A stretch of 64,000 nucleotides of DNA from the NCBI RefSeq assembly GCF_026914185.1, contig NC_070563.1, forward strand, positions 3,741,001-3,805,000. The letters run 5' to 3'. The notes under the pieces are model-generated. The model was not told the origin of the DNA. It was given only the letters and a program-made list of their open reading frames with translations, and did no database searches. This stretch comes from Puccinia triticina. Taxonomy: Eukaryota; Basidiomycota; Pucciniomycetes; Pucciniales; Pucciniaceae. Below are positions 1-10,871 of this stretch, in pieces; position 1 is the stretch's first letter, and the number at the start of each line of letters is the position of its first letter. A program made the translations under genes and the position numbers.

Positions 1-2
1 CC

Positions 3-620
3 GTGAGCTCCTTGTCTCAATTTCTCGAAGCTCCCGGAATCCAACATTGGGAATCCTTCATCCATGTTCTTCGGTATCTTTCCGGCACTGCCGACAACGC
101 TTTGGTCTATCAGCGTGATAATCCCATGCCTTTGAGGGGTTTCACGGATGCAGATTGGGGGAACTGTCTTGTTACTCGCAGATCAGTCACCGGTTATCTT
201 TCCCAATTCAACGGTCATATTATCTCGTGGCAAACCAAAAAGCAACCGGTAGTCTCTCTTTCCTCCTGTGAAGCGGAGTACAGAGCTCTCACCGATTTCT
301 CTTGTGAGCTGCTCTGGCTTCGTCAATTTCTTGATGAAGTGAAAGTATTGGCTGCGACGGCTCCAACGGCTGTTCACAAGGACAATCGAGGTTGTATTGC
401 TGTTGCGAACTTTGAAGCTAATACAAATGCTAAACGAATGAAACACGTGGAAATTCAGTTGCACTTCATTCGGGATGTCATCAAAGAGGCCAAAATTTTT
501 TTTAAAATACACTCCGACAAACGAGATGCTAGCCGACTTTCTCACTAAGTCGGTACCGCGACCCGCCTTGCTTAACTCCCTTCAAAAACTCGGCTTGCTT
601 TGTCTAGAGGGAAGGGGGGG
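3..620 (+). pseudogene. Ty1/copia polyprotein, 3' end (RNase H)
   Basis: C-terminal end of a copia polyprotein entering from the left edge. The RNase H region is recognisable by FTDADWGN, the SCEAEYRA block and the HKDNRG block. The frame ends in a stop at 546-548, but the usual copia tail (ADFLTKS-type) continues in another frame from about 520. A one-base shift near the poly-T run at 494-501 has therefore broken the gene. The shifted frame runs on through a purine-rich tract at 607-620, the likely polypurine tract, directly before the TGTTGATATC of an LTR. No host function is inferred. Confidence 0.9.
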
Positions 621-1160
621 TGTTGATATCTGAGCTCTATCCCTCTAGTACTTCAGCCTGTGCCCGGTCAGTTCCTACAAGGTCTGAGATCAGTCCACTT
701 GGGAATGACGTCACTTGAATCTTGCTCTCAGATCTTTCTTTTTCCTCCGGCAAAATCTTTGCTCGGTCCCCTTGTCATTTATATTTATAGCTGTCCCTCA
801 CTCCTCGAGATTCTCTCTCTTTTCTCGTGGATCCCGCAACAATCATAGTTGGACCTTATAGCTTGTTCTTACAAATCACTTTCAAGCTTTGTATTCACCG
901 CTCTTGTCATTACTTACATAGACGAATAATCCCTCTACTCATATTGGTTCTTTGGCGTACATACGCTTTCCCTTCTATTCGACAACTCGCCGATCTCTAG
1001 CGCTTAGTTCGCTCATTCCTTCCATTCGACACTCCGCCAACTCTCAGAACATTGTTCTTGCTCACTGCTTATCTCAATAACTCGCCGACTCCGTCTTCAG
1101 AACATCAAGACTTTTCTCACCAGTAGGTTCAATCATTGAGTACTTCGGCAGTCACATCAA
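621..1160 (+). repeat. Start of the 3' LTR of the copia element
   Basis: The sequence begins TGTTGATATC directly after the polypurine tract GAGGGAAGGGGGGG (607-620), as expected for a 3' LTR. The stretch is non-coding and pyrimidine-rich. I could not fix its right end: there is no second LTR copy in the window to compare with and no convincing target duplication. The end given is a guess near a CA dinucleotide. Confidence 0.5.
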
Positions 1161-2189
1161 TGTTAAACTAATCATTGTATCTTTAGTTCTTCCTTTGTTT
1201 CCTTCTTATCTCGTGTTCTCTCGTGTTCCTCCTGTGTCATCTTTGCCTTTAGGTACTTATTCCTTTTTCTTTTTTTATTTATTGTATTTCATCGTTTTCT
1301 ATTACTTACTCGAAATACACCTTTAGTTTGTTGATTAACACTGGATGACCGGTATTTCTGTATCCAGACATAGTCTGTATATACTAGCCACGGGCCCTGG
1401 CTGAATGGGGAAGCCACTCCAATAAGGAGCAATAAGGAAGGATATTTATACCTTGGGAGGGATCCACCAGCACAGTCTCCCCCAGGACTCTCCCCTGTGT
1501 CTTGTCCCCATTTGCCTTCAGAAGGCCTTATAACCCTAGAGGCTATTGCTATCAGCAATAGCCCGGTTCACGTTGGGGGATTTTAAGCCCCCTACTAAGA
1601 TTGAGGTTGCTGGTCGATAAAATTGGAAGCTTAAAAAGGCTTAAAAAGGCCGTTGGAGTCCGACTTTCAGCAAGAACTTAGATGAAACACTGTTGATTGT
1701 AATGAAGATTTTGCTGGTTGTGGCCCAGTGTGAACCGGGCTAATAGAAAAATTGTTCTTCACCACCCACCCACACAAACAATGTTGAGACTAACAGGTCC
1801 AACACAACATAGGGATACTTAAGAAGTACTGCTTGGGTTTTGCACCAACCCTGGCACACTCCGGTGTGCACTTCTTCTCTGGGGGTGCTACAGTGCGCAC
1901 TAGATCTTGGGGCCTTTGCGGAGGTGAGACACAGCCTACCTTTCCTGGTGGCACTACAGTGTCTCCCCCAGGCTACGGACCCACTGCTAGGCCTTGCGCC
2001 TTGCACTTGCCCCTCCCCCGACCCACACACGGCGGCCTTGGGGAGTCAGCCTTTAGAAGGCATGGCTCCCGGGGTTGCCTAGGTGACTTCTGTCACTGAA
2101 GAAGCAACACTAATAGTGGACGTATGAACCCCTAGCATTGCAGGGGATTCGCAGCGCGCCCGCGCACCGTACAAGTCCCGCTCTGTCTT
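1161..2189. other. Intergenic, no supported gene
   Basis: Only short overlapping frames without family resemblance, signal peptide or splice-supported continuation. A pyrimidine-rich stretch lies at 1190-1300. I see no gene here. Confidence 0.5.
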
Positions 2190-2420
2190 CCCCAATCATT
2201 TGTGATAAGGTGATTTGATCATTCAATACATTATTTGGACTTTTTGGGATGATGATGCAGGAACAGAGTCCCAAAATGACTGTACTTGTTTTGTTTTTCT
2301 CAATTGGGGTTTTTGGCATACAAGGAAGCTTCAAAAAACTCGTAAAAAATTCACAGAGGAAAATAAAAAGCCTGTTTATTGAATCTTCAAAAAAATTTAC
2401 TCTTGCTGTTTCTTCAAGAA
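2190..2420 (+). repeat. Diverged copy of the 54.5-55.3 kb foldback arm
   Basis: The stretch with AAGGAAGCTTCAAAAAACTC, followed by a Gly-poor open frame and an 'ACAGAGGA' block, aligns by eye with the inner part of the right arm of the foldback element at about 55.00-55.18 kb. Order and spacing of the blocks (GTACTTGTTTT, GCATACAAGGAAGCTTC, TTCACAGAGGA) are conserved. It is a fragment without the terminal GCGCACTG-rich ends. Confidence 0.7.
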
Positions 2421-2448
2421 CCTGGCCCCTTGGGGCCGCAAGTTGGGT

Positions 2449-2555
2449 CGCGGCGAAGCCGCGTTTGGCGGCGGAGCCGCCCACTCAGTAGGAGCAGGAA
2501 TTTTGCGGCGAAGCCGCCCACTCCGTTGGAGCAGCAATTTTGCGGCGAAGCCGCG
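2449..2555. repeat. Cluster of four GCGGC/GCCGC hairpins
   Basis: Four short perfect stem-loops lie within 107 bp: CGCGGCGAAGCCGCG (2449-2463), GGCGGCGGAGCCGCC (2467-2481), GCGGCGAAGCCGC (2505-2517) and GCGGCGAAGCCGCG (2542-2555). The loops are GAA or GGA. They are separated by partly repeated spacers (CCCACTC..GGAGCA). They resemble the hairpins in front of the CTAG ends of the two Helitrons in this window, but no CTAG follows here. Confidence 0.75.
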
Positions 2556-3104
2556 GGGCGGGGTAGAGCTGATGCTCGGCCCCTCGAGGGCTGGTGCTCA
2601 AAGAAGTTTGGGGCTGAGCTGATGCTCTGGGTTCAGACGCCAATGCGCACAAACAAATTTTGATGGCTAGGAAGGCTTACGCTGATGCGCTGAAGCCTTA
2701 GCAGACCAGGGGCATTTTGTGGTGAAAAGAAGAGCCCTATTTAAGCTAATCAGAAAGTCCTCGCAGCTACTGTATCCCGGTCCTCCCACAGAATTGTAAC
2801 ATGGGGTCATCTCCGATGAAGTCATGCCACGATCAGCCCCAGGACTTCCAATCTGGGTAGTGACCGCGAGTCCGCTCATTTGCTCGCACTTAGTCACGGG
2901 CTGCCGATCCCAGCCCGGCGCTTTTCCCCAAAGGAAACACATGCACCACCTTATGCGGAATATCATTCACGAAGCGTCTGACACCACGTAGTTTCAACTG
3001 TCCCTGGCCAGAGAGCCGGGATGAGCCCATACATTATAGACACAGCCCAGCGAACGAGCATGATTCTTCACCGGCGTGCCGGTGCATACAACGCAGCTTA
3101 GCAG
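2556..3104. other. Intergenic, no supported gene
   Basis: Short frames on both strands only. No recognisable product, terminal repeat or splice-supported model was found. Confidence 0.5.
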
Positions 3105-3600
3105 ATAAAATCCTGCTTGGCAAGCAGGTGCTGGGTAGCTGCTCTCTGGAAAGGTGTCCTCAACGGCGAGAACATTGCCAAGGAGGAGGCTGCTCCGGCA
3201 AGCAGGTCTTTTCACTGCTTGCTGGGGAGGAATCTTTGTTGGAATCATCCCTGGCAAGCGGATCCCCACTCACCCGGGAGGATTCCTCCTGTCCGAGGAC
3301 CTTGCACCTGCTTGCTGAGAAATCTTCCTCAACAAGCAGGTACAAGTCATTGGGGGAATGGAAGAAAATCCATCCCGCCAAGTACAAAGGTGTACCTGTT
3401 TGGAAAGCCCCCCCGGAAAGCAGTTACCATTTTTAACTGCTTGGAGGAATCTTCCTTGGAATTGTGCCCAGCAGAAAAATCCCCAAGTAATATGTACATG
3501 TAACCGCTTGCCCAAGATGATTCCCAGACCTTGGCAAGCAGGTGTAATTTTTATGCCCAAGAGGAAGCCTTCCGGGCAAGCAGGCAAATCCATCACAAGG
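3105..3600. repeat. Dispersed CAAGCAGG motifs in both orientations
   Basis: The octamer CAAGCAGG or its complement CCTGCTTG recurs roughly every 30-90 bp (for example near 3111-3127, where both form the palindrome CCTGCTTGGCAAGCAGG, and near 3200, 3306, 3330, 3535, 3575). The spacers are only loosely similar. It lies just upstream of the Helitron helicase remnant. Whether it belongs to that element is not shown. Confidence 0.55.
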
Positions 3601-3761
3601 TCCTGCAACATTCCACGTCAAAGGTATCAACAGGTTTGAAGCAAGGAAAAGACACACAAAAAATGATGGGCCCGGTATATTTTCCCACTGTCAATAAAGG
3701 CCAGAAATATTACCTTTGTCTGCTACTGTTACACTGACAAGGTATCACTAGCTTCAAAGAC

Positions 3762-5765
3762 ATGGACACAATCAACGGAGGGACCTATGACACTTACTGG
3801 AAAACAGCAGAGGTCCTCAGACTTGCATTGCTGCCAATGCTGGCACAAAACCGCAGGCTGGCAGACAGGCAAAGCCCTACTTCATTTTTTCTGCATCCTA
3901 CTTATCCACAGCCCACTCTCAAACCCTCAAGAATTTTTCAACCACATTGCTGTTGAGCTCTTGGATGACCTGCCGCACCAACTCCAAACGGTCTACCGGG
4001 TTGAAAACCCCTCAGATCAACTTCACATCTTGCTCTGCTACTACCTACTGGCAAGGAAGCCTCAGAAGAGTGGAAAAGATCTTGCCGGTGTTGGACTCCA
4101 TACCCCCGCCGCTGGGGAGGGGGACTTATTGAAAGCACTATGCATGAAGAAGATCTCTGGTAAGCGGAGTGTGCGGACCTATTCCAAAAAATGTGCCAAA
4201 CTGTGAATCATAAAAAACAGATCATTGTTGACTTAGCTGTGCATTTGGCGGAAGCAAATTCTGACAGCATGCTATATGTGGATGAGCCCGGTGGGTGCGG
4301 CAAAACCTACACAATGAATACTATTATCCATTCCTTGAGAGCCATGCGCATCCCCGCAGTAGTGGTTTCATCCTCAGATGCTGCTTCTCTCATGTCAGTC
4401 AATGGCTCCACTGTCCACCCCCAGCTCAAATTTCCAATAGTAATCTACTCAACCAGCACCTTCATGTTTGCCCTTTGATCTCAATGCGCTGAGGTATTGA
4501 AAGAGGCAGGTGTGATCACATGAGACAAGGTTTCAATGCAACACTGACATGCTGTTGACGTGGTTGCAGAGACCGCTTTCTTCAAGATCTTACGCAAGAT
4601 GGTCAACCTTTTGGTGGCAAGTTAGTCATATTTGGGAGGGGGGGATTTCCAACAGACACTCTTGGTTGTGCGCAACGGGACTATCTTTGACCTGGAGGCA
4701 GCCTTCATGATCACCTCATCTCTATGGGCCCATGTTATCAAGTTCTCTTTGACCAAGAACTTGAGGCTGAGTGGTGGTTCAGACTCTGCACTGAAAGAGC
4801 TGAATGCTTCATTCTACCGCTGGCTACTGACCATTGGAAACAGTACCAGGCAGCACAAATATCATACCCCCCAGACACTTGAATTTGGAGACGTATATGC
4901 AAGCCTGACTGAGACAGCTGTTCTCAATCATTTTATAACCACCGTGTACCCCAGTTCACCTCTGCACTCCTGAGATTGAGCCACCAACATCAAATACTAT
5001 GGCTCACGTGTGATTTTGGTGTTGCTCAACCATCAATGATGTTTGTTCCCGGTGCCTGCCCGGGAGATTTGTTGAATTCCTTGCAATTGACACCATGGCC
5101 ACCAATATGAATGGGATCAATGAAGAGGAAGCAGTGACAGAAGAAGTCCCCCACATCACCAGGAAAAAACAATGATCACTTGCCTACAAGTGACATGAAA
5201 TAGTAAAAAGGCCCCTTTGCACTTTGCTGTGTCACCTGCAGACAAGTGATCATTAATTTTTCCTGGTGTATGTTCTTGATCCCCAGCCTGCCAGAATCAA
5301 CCCTCCAAATCAAGTTTGCCATACTCATAATCCTGCTCCACAACCTTGACCTGGGAGCGGGACCAGACTATTGATAGATGAGATTGCCCCCGGTGGGTTC
5401 AAGTGCAGCATACTTACCAGATTGCATGTCAGCTCTATGTGCACCATCCCCAAGATCAAACTTATCCACGAAGCTAATGCCTCTAATGGTGTATTGTTCA
5501 GTTGGTTCCAATTCCTGGTTGCAATAGCATTTGCGCTCACAATCAACAAGTCCCAGGGCCAATCACTTGCGCAAAGGTCATGGTGTACCTCCCATACTCT
5601 GTTTTCAGCCATGGCCAACTGTACGTTTCCCTCTCCCAGGTAACATCCATCACGGCTCTCTCAATAGGGATTGTCACACAGCCAACACAGCCCAATTCCA
5701 AAATCAATGTTTTTAACCTTGACGTGATCAGGAGGTGCACAACTCACCAGCACAAGCTTGAGTGA
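3762..5765 (+). pseudogene. Helitron helicase (Pif1-like) remnant
   Basis: Fragments in several frames keep the order of a Helitron/Pif1 helicase. A segment resembling the region before the helicase lies at about 3.8-4.1 kb. A Walker A loop follows at about 4285-4320 (PGGCGKTYT), then a block like the Helitron 'SSGIAALLLPGGRTAH' region at about 4380. The motif near LTINKSQGQSL lies at about 5530-5570, followed in another frame by a block like the C-terminal VFSHGQLYV-LSRVTS motif. Frameshifts and stops (for example after 4478 and 4973) make it inactive. I saw no HUH replication-initiator domain. A typical Helitron 3' terminus follows at 5923-5951. Confidence 0.85.
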
Positions 5766-5922
5766 ACCAGAGATCAGGATTCTTTGCACATGTATATACA
5801 ATATGGGCCTTCAATGCTATGTTATACAATTTATTTCTTCGGGGGCCCAAGGATCATCCTGGAGCCAAATTGACCCCAGTTGCTCTCATCCATACCCTTA
5901 CCCCTTTTCCTATCACTGATCG

Positions 5923-5951
5923 CGCGGCGTTTGCGCCGCGTTTTCCCCTAG
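5923..5951 (+). mobile_element. Helitron 3' terminus (hairpin + CTAG)
   Basis: A 7-bp perfect stem CGCGGCG / CGCCGCG with loop TTTG (5923-5940) is followed by TTTTCCC and CTAG (5948-5951). The next base is T, as expected for Helitron insertion between A and T. It lies ~180 bp downstream of the helicase remnant on the same strand. The 5' TC end could not be placed. Confidence 0.8.
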
Positions 5952-5954
5952 TCT

Positions 5955-6056
5955 TGGAAAAGTTTCTTCATTCACCTGCAGTACACAAAGTGTGGTGGGA
6001 ACTGCACGCACTGCACAGTGCATGAAGAGTTTTTTGCAGGGCACAAAGTAAGTCCA
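5955..6056 (+). repeat. Diverged end of the foldback family
   Basis: The block with CACTGCACAGTGCATGAAGAG and the terminal AAGTAAGTCC at 6047-6056 matches the right end of the foldback element at 55.18-55.28 kb (CACTGCACAGTGCGCAAAGAG ... AAGTAAGTCC). Only one arm end is present. Confidence 0.65.
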
Positions 6057-6149
6057 AATTTATATGTTTCAGAAAAAAAACTGGGGGGAACAAAGCGTCA
6101 TATAAGAGATATCTGGATAAAATAGAGATGTTGGTTGAGGGACCTTTTT

Positions 6150-7623
6150 TTAACTATATAATTGGAGACGAAGGTGGAGATCCTTTGGAATAGAGCATAG
6201 GCTTGCTAAAGCGTTCAAGAAAAGTTTGGCTTCATCGCTTTTAGGCATGGTGCCCAGCATCGGCCACAATGCCTGGAAATCTACTCGGTTACTGTCTTTC
6301 AACTGCTTTATCAAATCGGTGTCAATTCCCGCCTTATGGAGAATCACATCGGCAATTGCTTTGGCATAAATCGCAACCTTGGCTAGTTCTTCGGTGTCGT
6401 TTCCTGTCAAGGAAGTGATTGCTTTGACCACGTCAAAAAGCGACATCTTCATCTTGTGCTTCAGTGTCACGGTCTGATCAGTCCGACGTAGTTTGAACAA
6501 GGCCCTGAAGGGCTCTGTATGTTCCTTCCACAGTGCAAGCTCGTGCGCTAGTGAAAGTTGGTCTACTCCTGGGCATCAAATCCCGGTTAGCTCGATACAT
6601 AGCAAAGCTGCGTGGATGAACTTTCAGCGAACGTACTAGTGGCGTGGAACTCTTCCAATTGTTCCTCTATCCAAGGCTTTTTCTTTACATCGTAACTTGC
6701 AACATTTTGACGGACCAGATCTGTGAAGTCTTGCAATAGTTTCTCAGCCAAGTGAGTTTTTAGAGCACGCGCTTCGAACTCTTTTGCACCGTTGTAGCCT
6801 CGTATTCGTCCTGGGTATCAAATGCCCGTGAGCTCGATAGCAAAGCTGCGTGCATGAGACTTCAGCGAACGTACCACCAGTTAGGAAAAATTCTTTTTCC
6901 CCGTCTTCAGAAGTGAGGGTTTTTTAAAAATATGATGTCAGCTTTTTTCAACTGAGTGGCTCCCAACATTAAACACCATATTTGATTGCGATTTCGAGTG
7001 GTTCACTTACAAATTGAGTCCAGGAAAGCGTTCAGTTTCTGTTCTTCTGAGAGTCTTTCATAGCCGTCGTACTCTGGCTCCGCGAAACGCTTTGTCATTG
7101 AGATTGATTGGATAGATTCATGTAGATATTCACCGCTTTCTGACTCACTGTTGAATACATGTCGTAACTTTGACAACATTCCTGATTTACCGGCGGACAC
7201 CCCTCCCTCTTGAATAAAAAACCCCAGGAATCATGGTCAGTACAGCCCACAGCTTTTGGATTGCGCAGTCGGTCCGTGGTTTCTGTTCTGTCAAGATTCA
7301 AGCCAGCAAAAAAAGAACACACGTTCATCGGATAGCTGCCAGTAGCTATCATCGTCAACAGGAGCGTGACGAGGACTGCCGGAATCGGGCTCGATTGCGA
7401 TCTCTCCGAAGTTTCTTTCCGATTCGGTGCTTGCAGGCTTTGAGAATCCGGACTGTCTCTGCAATGCCCGAGATGCACGAGGAGGATTGATCGCGACCAC
7501 TCCGAAATTTCTTTCCCTTTCGAAGCTTCCGGTGCTTGTGAACAGCGGAGTGGCAGAGGCCCGATGGTGGGAGAGATGGGCAAGCAAAATGAAGCAGGGG
7601 AGGAAATAAACTAGCTGGTTCAT
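6150..7623 (-). CDS. Secreted protein of unknown function, five exons
   Basis: Model: 7623-7323, 7208-7011, 6904-6875, 6810-6637, 6568-6150; 373 aa. All four introns are phase 1 with GT..AG borders, and the frame stays open throughout. The N-terminus is a clear signal peptide (MNQLVYFLPCFILLAHLSHH, cut near RASA), so the protein probably enters the secretory pathway. Exon 1 contains a short internal repeat (ERNFGVVAI / ERNFGEIAI). Residues 102-109 read GGVSAGKS, which fits a Walker A pattern but may be chance, since no other NTPase motif is seen. The C-terminal 200 residues are mainly charged and helical-looking. Exon 3 is only 30 nt. Introns 3 and 4 are near copies of each other. I do not recognise the family. 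A rust effector-type protein is possible, but that is inference. Confidence 0.8.
6569..6874 (-). repeat. Two near-identical introns in one gene
   Basis: Intron 3 (6874-6811, 64 bp) and intron 4 (6636-6569, 68 bp) of the secreted-protein gene align along their whole length. Both start GTACGTTCGCTGAA and share the core CACGCAGCTTTGCTAT. Both end GGGATTTGATGCCCAG or a close variant. The flanking exon sequence is not similar beyond a few bases. Both sit in phase 1 before a GA. Confidence 0.9.
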
Positions 7624-8552
7624 GATTCGCCTGTCTCTGGGATTTCGAAAATATGTTTTGCGTGTGTGGCGATTGGGGCATCAGCAAGGTATGTTTTATA
7701 GGCAAGCCCTGGGCCGACACCAACGGCGGCGGTTTCTGAGATCAAACTGGGGATTGCACCGGATCCGATGATCCTGGTTGGCCCTCCCATCCTGGCACAG
7801 TTTCCAGTGGTTTCTGAGATTGAAATGGTGTTGTAGTTGGGCACATTGCGTTCCAGCTGTGGTATTCCAGGGTGGACCCAAGCCCGGAGCACACTCTTGG
7901 CAGCCGGCCCGGGCTGGTCGTAACAAGACCCTATGTAAGCCTGTGTGAATATGTCCCTGTAACCTGAAGCGAGCTTAACAAAGCCTCTCTGGAGGAGGGG
8001 TGTCTGTCTCAGGTCGTCATCAATCCAGTGGGTCTAGCCGTGGGGACATGTATGATAAGAAATACATTCCTCGCGGCCACTTCGAGGGCGATGGGCTGAG
8101 CAGGCTTCGGTGTCTTTTGATCGAGAGGAGTGAGAAATATTCATGGAAGCCCACCTAGGCAGAATTGGGTGTCAAAAAAGGACGAAATCGCAGGGAACGG
8201 GCGAACAGCTTCTCCAGAAAGGATTTGGCTTCCTTGTGGATTCGCTTGAAACTGTTATGTTTCTTGCCTGCGTTCCTTATAAGATGGTCCCAACTTGCCA
8301 GCCGGGATGAGCCCGGCATCCACAAAGCACCATCCGCCTCGGCGACCCGACGCTCTCCATGATGACCGGCCTCCGGGTGGATGTCTCGGCCAGTGGAGTG
8401 GGAGAGCATCCGACACCTGCGAAACACTGTCGCCAGCGGAAGATCCCGCTCTGACGGGTCTTGACGGACAGCCCTCCTACATACACACCAGCCACCCCTA
8501 ATCGTCCCTTCCGTGTCCTCCGCAAGCCGCAAAGACGCAGACAGACAGCAAG
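7624..8552. other. Intergenic between divergent genes
   Basis: Upstream region shared by the minus-strand secreted-protein gene and the plus-strand CDF gene. A block containing GGTTTCTGAGAT occurs twice (about 7731 and 7809). Frames here overlap on both strands and show no recognisable product, so none is called. Confidence 0.5.
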
Positions 8553-10259
8553 ATGAGTTCTTTCCCAGCAGGCGCGCTCCCCTCCCCCCCGCCCTCGCCG
8601 CCCGTCCACGCCGACCTGGAGAAGTCCACCGGGCTTGCCGACCCTCATCCGGCGGGCCTAGTCAGCCGGGCCGACAGCGACCTGGCCGGGCACAAGAAGC
8701 CGGCCGACTACGACGACAGCCATTGGGCCACCATCCTCCACCGCTCCTCCCACGCCCACGACCCGCTCCTGCTCAAGAATTCGCTCCAGGACGAAAGCGT
8801 GCTCTCCCGGCTCCGCAAGCGCGGCCGCAAGGCCCGGCCCGTCGAGGACTTCTACGAGCTCCAGAACCAGCACATCGTCCGTATCGACTCCCTCTCGGGC
8901 TATCCACCAAACACTAATCCAGCCCCTCTGTTCGCTAGAATAACCTGCTCAAGTCGCTGGACGAGGACGCCAAAGAAGCTATCGACGCCTCCCAGTCCTC
9001 CGCCACCCACGTCCGCATCGCCATCCAGGCCTCCTTCATCGTCAACTGTCTGCTGGCCGCCCTCCAGCTCTACGCGGCCATCTCCTCGCTCTCGCTGTCC
9101 TTCTTCGCCACCGCGCTCGATGCGGTCTTCGATCCATGTGCAAACTTCGCCCTCAACTATGCGTCCGTCTATCCGCCTCTCTCTTCCCCCAGACCAACCC
9201 ACTAACTACATGTGTGTGTTTGTGTGTAATGTGAGCAGACACCGGTATGCGAGCAAGGTCGATCTGCGCAAGTATCCGAGCGGCGGATCGCGCTTTGAAA
9301 CGATCGGCAACATCGTCTATTCGGGCGTGATGGGCTGTGCGTCCGTGGTCCTGGTGGTCGAGTCGATCGAGAGTCTGGCCAAGGGCCCCGGCTCCGCCGA
9401 CCAGCGCCTCCACATCCCCGCCATCGCCGCCGTCTCCGCCTCCTTCGTCGCTAAAGCCGCGCTCTTCTTCTATTGCTGGGCCGTCAGGAACCAGGACGGA
9501 CAGGTCCGGGTGCTCTGGGAGGACCATCGCAACGGTCCGTTCTGATCCACCTCCCACTTAATTCTCTCCACGCTCACTCACCTCTTGCTTTCCGTAGATC
9601 TCTTCATCAATGGTCAGTCTTCCCCCGACCATCGTACTACCTTCTCGTCTCACAGCCCTAACCTCATCTCAACTACATGAAAAGCCTTCGGGATCTTCAC
9701 GAATGCCGCCGGGGCCAAGATCCAATGGTGGATCGACCCGTTGGGCGCCATGCTTATCTCCCTTGCGCTCATCGTCCTGTGGGGCGTCAGCATCACCCGA
9801 GAAGTCTGTCCCCTTCCTCTCTTCTCCTTCTTCCTGGCCATCTCACGCTCCGATCGCTGATCCTCTCTCCCCCTCCCTCTTGGGGCCGCTAGTTCAAGCA
9901 ACTAGCAGGCGAAAGCGCGCCGGTCGATTTCATGCAACGAGTGGTCTACAAAGTGCGTCTTTCGTTCCCGATGTCCCCCCAAGCCGAAAGAAGACGACTG
10001 AGGGAAACTCTGGGGATGATAGGCGATGACGTTTTCGAAGCACATCGAGAAGATCGACTCGTGCAAATGCTACCACGTAGGCCCGAACTATTTCGTCGAG
10101 ATCGACATCGTCGTCGACGGGAACACGCCGCTCTGGCTCGCCCACGACCTTGGCCAGGCCCTCCAGGATAAGCTCGAGGGCCTGCCGAACGTCGACCGCG
10201 CCTTCGTCCATCTCGACCATGAGGTCGACCATAAACCTGAACACGCCAGGTACAAGTAA
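8553..10259 (+). CDS. CDF-family divalent metal transporter
   Basis: Model: 8553-8876, 8939-9162, 9239-9534, 9598-9612, 9685-9803, 9893-9952, 10023-10259; 424 aa, all joins in frame. Cation diffusion facilitators exchange a divalent metal for protons across a membrane. Seen: a soluble N-terminus (~1-130), a hydrophobic segment with DAVFD (Asp169/Asp173) in the place of the TM2 metal site, a conserved KVDLRK/GGSRFETIGNIVYSG region, hydrophobic TM3-TM4, and WWIDPLGAML (Asp304) in TM5. A cytosolic C-terminal domain follows (CYHVGPNYFVEIDIVVDG, then AFVHLDHEVDHKPEH). The DxxxD plus (D)PxGA pattern is typical of the Mn/Fe-type branch, so manganese or iron is more likely than zinc, by family knowledge only. 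Exon 4 is a 15-nt microexon coding DLFIN. Introns 1-3 all use the unusual donor GTCCGT. Membrane location is not determinable here. Confidence 0.9.
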
Positions 10260-10660
10260 CCACACCCACCATCGTCTTTCTTTGGTTGGGGGGTCTTTCC
10301 GGCGGGGGTGCGCTGGTTGGGGTGGCGCTCTCGATATGTCGCCTCCCCCCCCCCACCTTTGCTTTTGTTATTTTATATCCCAGCTCTCTTCCTCGAAGAC
10401 ACAGTGAAAAACCTCTGCATGCAAATACCCACTAAAAACTCAAAAAAAAACACCCGTCCCCTGGATCCAGTCCTTGTTCGGACGGCGTCGCCGATGTACC
10501 CTACCCTATCCTAAGAGGCACCCCAATGTATATGGTCTCTTTGGTTTTGGTGATCTCTTTTGTTTGCTGGTCTTTGGTTCGTGGCAACCGGTATGGTTAC
10601 GGACTTTCTTTGTTTTTATGTTTTTTGATGTCTTTACTTAACACCATATTAATTTCTAAC
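10260..10660. other. 3' flank of the CDF gene
   Basis: Non-coding: C-tract at 10349-10359, A-tract at 10442-10450, then TTTGGTTTTGG-type T/G-rich sequence. No poly(A) signal could be assigned with confidence. Confidence 0.4.
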
Positions 10661-10871
10661 ATATAATCACACGAGGAAAGGGATTAAGCCTGGCAGTGGC
10701 CTGGTGGGTCGGAGGTCTCGAGTGCCGCCTCCATGAGGCTTGGCCACAGTGGAGCAAAACACGCTCCCAACAAGTCTTCTTCTCTTCCTCGTTATGCTCA
10801 TGAAGGTGGCTTCGAATGTATTCACCAAATGTTTCCATTTATTGGCATTTTTTGCCGGGACGGGTCGTTTA

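Noticed and set aside
7355..7892. Minus-strand frames upstream of and overlapping the secreted-protein start
   Set aside because: The spliced model from 7623 with a signal peptide explains the region better; the others lack domains and overlap it in other frames.
8155..8648. Minus-strand frames before the CDF gene
   Set aside because: Overlapping frames in GC-rich promoter DNA; no recognisable product.
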